From Thiotrichaceae bacterium (GTDB lineage Bacteria; Pseudomonadota; Gammaproteobacteria; Thiotrichales; Thiotrichaceae), in assembly GCA_027009095.1 (NCBI GenBank), contig JALVDG010000421.1, forward strand, positions 1 to 6,999: a DNA stretch of 6,999 nucleotides, in the 5' to 3' direction. The notes below the pieces were generated by a model. The model did not search any database. It saw only the letters and a list, made by a program, of their open reading frames with translations, and was not told the origin of the DNA. Position 1 is the first letter of the stretch; the number at the start of each line of letters is the position of its first letter. Below are positions 5,947 to 6,999 of the stretch, in pieces. The position numbers and the translations under genes are program-made.

Positions 5947-5987
5947 CCGTTACATTTTTTATTGCATCTCACGTTTTTGGAATAAGC

Positions 5988-6977
5988 ATGATGACTTTGA
6001 GAAAAAAAACCTATCAAATTCTTGTACAAAATGGAGGTGGAAAGATAGGTCTTATCATTAACATATTTATTATCTTACTTATTATTAGCAGTGTAATCAT
6101 TGTCATTTTAGAATCAGATAAAGAGTTAGCGGAAAGCTATAAAAATGAATTTTATGTATTTGAAATGTTTGCTTTTATTTTTTTTATTATTGATTACATC
6201 TTAAGAGTATGGGCTGCTCCAGAAGGAGGTAAAAAGAAAGGTGAAAGCAATCTAAAAAACCGTTTACGTTATATCATTACGCCAATGGCAATCATTGACC
6301 TACTTGCCATTATCCCCTTCTTTTTAGGATATTTTATTACTGATGATTTATTAATTTTACGCTCACTTCGTCTTATCCGAGCATTCAAACTAAGCCGTTA
6401 TGCAAGATCAATGGATATTTTATTATCGGTTTTAAAATACGAAGCAACGACATTTTTCTCTGCTTTCTTTATTTTAGGCATTATCATCATTCTTGCAGCA
6501 ACGGGCATACATATAATAGAAGGCGATATTCAACCTGAAACCTTTGGTAGTATCCCTAAAGCTTTATGGTGGGCAACCATAACCCTCACAACAGTGGGTT
6601 ATGGTGATGTCATCCCTGTTACAGCAGGGGGTAAATTTTTAGGTGGATTTATTGCAATATCAGGTATTACGATGGCAGCACTACCCGCAGGAATTATGGC
6701 ATCAGGGTTTACCGCAGAAATAAATAGACGCAGAGAAACATTCCAGCTCCAAGTTTATAAATATCTTGAAGACAACCATTTGTCATTGAGTGAATTAAAA
6801 AAGCTGGATATTCTTCGTAATGAACTTAGTCTTAGTCGTCGTGATGCACGATTAATCATTAACGAAATAAACCAAAACACACGTTTCGAGACATTATCCC
6901 ACTGCCCACATTGCCGTTCTGCTTTTCATATTAATCACCCTGCGGGAGAGGTTTTTGTAAAAGTAAAAAAAGAATAG
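5988..6977 (+). CDS. six-transmembrane voltage-gated potassium channel (Kv/KvAP-like)
   Basis: A 329-residue inner-membrane protein. Membrane segments: S1 about 20-41, S2 about 53-74 (ending IIDYILRVW), S3 about 97-116 (MAIIDLLAIIPFFLGY), S4 about 121-141 with Arg125, Arg128, Arg131, Lys134, Arg137 and Arg140 at every third position, S5 about 152-175, a pore helix KALWWATITL, the selectivity filter TTVGYGD (201-207), and S6 about 215-243. The filter predicts K+ selectivity, the S4 charges predict voltage sensing, and four subunits would form the pore. The C-terminal domain has two helices (about 252-296) and ends with HCPHCRSAFHINHP, a C-x2-C-x4-H-x2-H set (Cys306, Cys309, His314, His317) that could bind a metal. 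GGA lies 6 bases before ATG 5988; the next codon is also ATG. It is transcribed divergently from the thioesterase. Confidence 0.93.
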   Translation: MMTLRKKTYQILVQNGGGKIGLIINIFIILLIISSVIIVILESDKELAESYKNEFYVFEMFAFIFFIIDYILRVWAAPEGGKKKGESNLKNRLRYIITPMAIIDLLAIIPFFLGYFITDDLLILRSLRLIRAFKLSRYARSMDILLSVLKYEATTFFSAFFILGIIIILAATGIHIIEGDIQPETFGSIPKALWWATITLTTVGYGDVIPVTAGGKFLGGFIAISGITMAALPAGIMASGFTAEINRRRETFQLQVYKYLEDNHLSLSELKKLDILRNELSLSRRDARLIINEINQNTRFETLSHCPHCRSAFHINHPAGEVFVKVKKE

Positions 6978-6999
6978 TTCAAAAACCAATCTTTTTGTC

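Noticed and set aside
5889..5987. Alternating TA tract in the divergent gap, as an operator or origin-like element
   Set aside because: It is short, lies within the predicted promoter spacer and -10, and has no recognisable operator symmetry beyond the TA repeat itself.

Overview
The window is AT-rich, gene-dense bacterial DNA. The large Rep-type helicase, the FadD-type acyl-CoA ligase, the DUF423 (YgdD-like) membrane protein and the short spacers all suggest a gammaproteobacterium. Genus cannot be named from this sequence. No tRNA, rRNA, CRISPR array, insertion sequence or phage gene is visible. This looks like ordinary chromosome with local gene decay.

Layout from left to right. (1) Positions 1-1000, plus strand: the C-terminal half of the DNA helicase Rep, entering from outside the window. 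(2) 1006-1069, plus: a remnant of a YaiI/YqxD-family (DUF188) gene, frameshifted after 14 codons and cut off where the next gene ends. (3) 1981 down to 1069, minus: a two-gene unit of a membrane-anchored Rieske-like protein without recognisable [2Fe-2S] ligands, followed by a rhodanese with an intact active-site cysteine. The rhodanese start lies one base after the upstream stop. (4) 1999-2379, plus: a DUF423 membrane protein, divergent from the Rieske-like gene with only 17 bp between start codons. (5) 3234 down to 2395, minus: a fused FolB-FolK protein of folate synthesis with a probable promoter just upstream. (6) 5888 down to 3322, minus: a lipid-related unit of hotdog thioesterase, decayed nitronate-monooxygenase-type flavoprotein gene and long-chain acyl-CoA ligase. 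(7) 5988-6977, plus: a six-transmembrane voltage-gated K+ channel with a Cys/His-rich C-terminal tail, divergent from the thioesterase.

How the genes work together: the thioesterase and FadD catalyse opposite steps (acyl-CoA hydrolysis and acyl-CoA formation), and the flavoprotein gene between them is dead. FolB-FolK joins two pterin steps in one polypeptide. The Rieske-like/rhodanese pair is the least explained part of the window: probably a periplasmic redox-type fold that has lost its cluster, encoded together with a cytoplasmic sulfurtransferase. Two pseudogenes in 7 kb suggest ongoing gene loss. Both calls were made by reading three frames, because neither gene survives as one long ORF.
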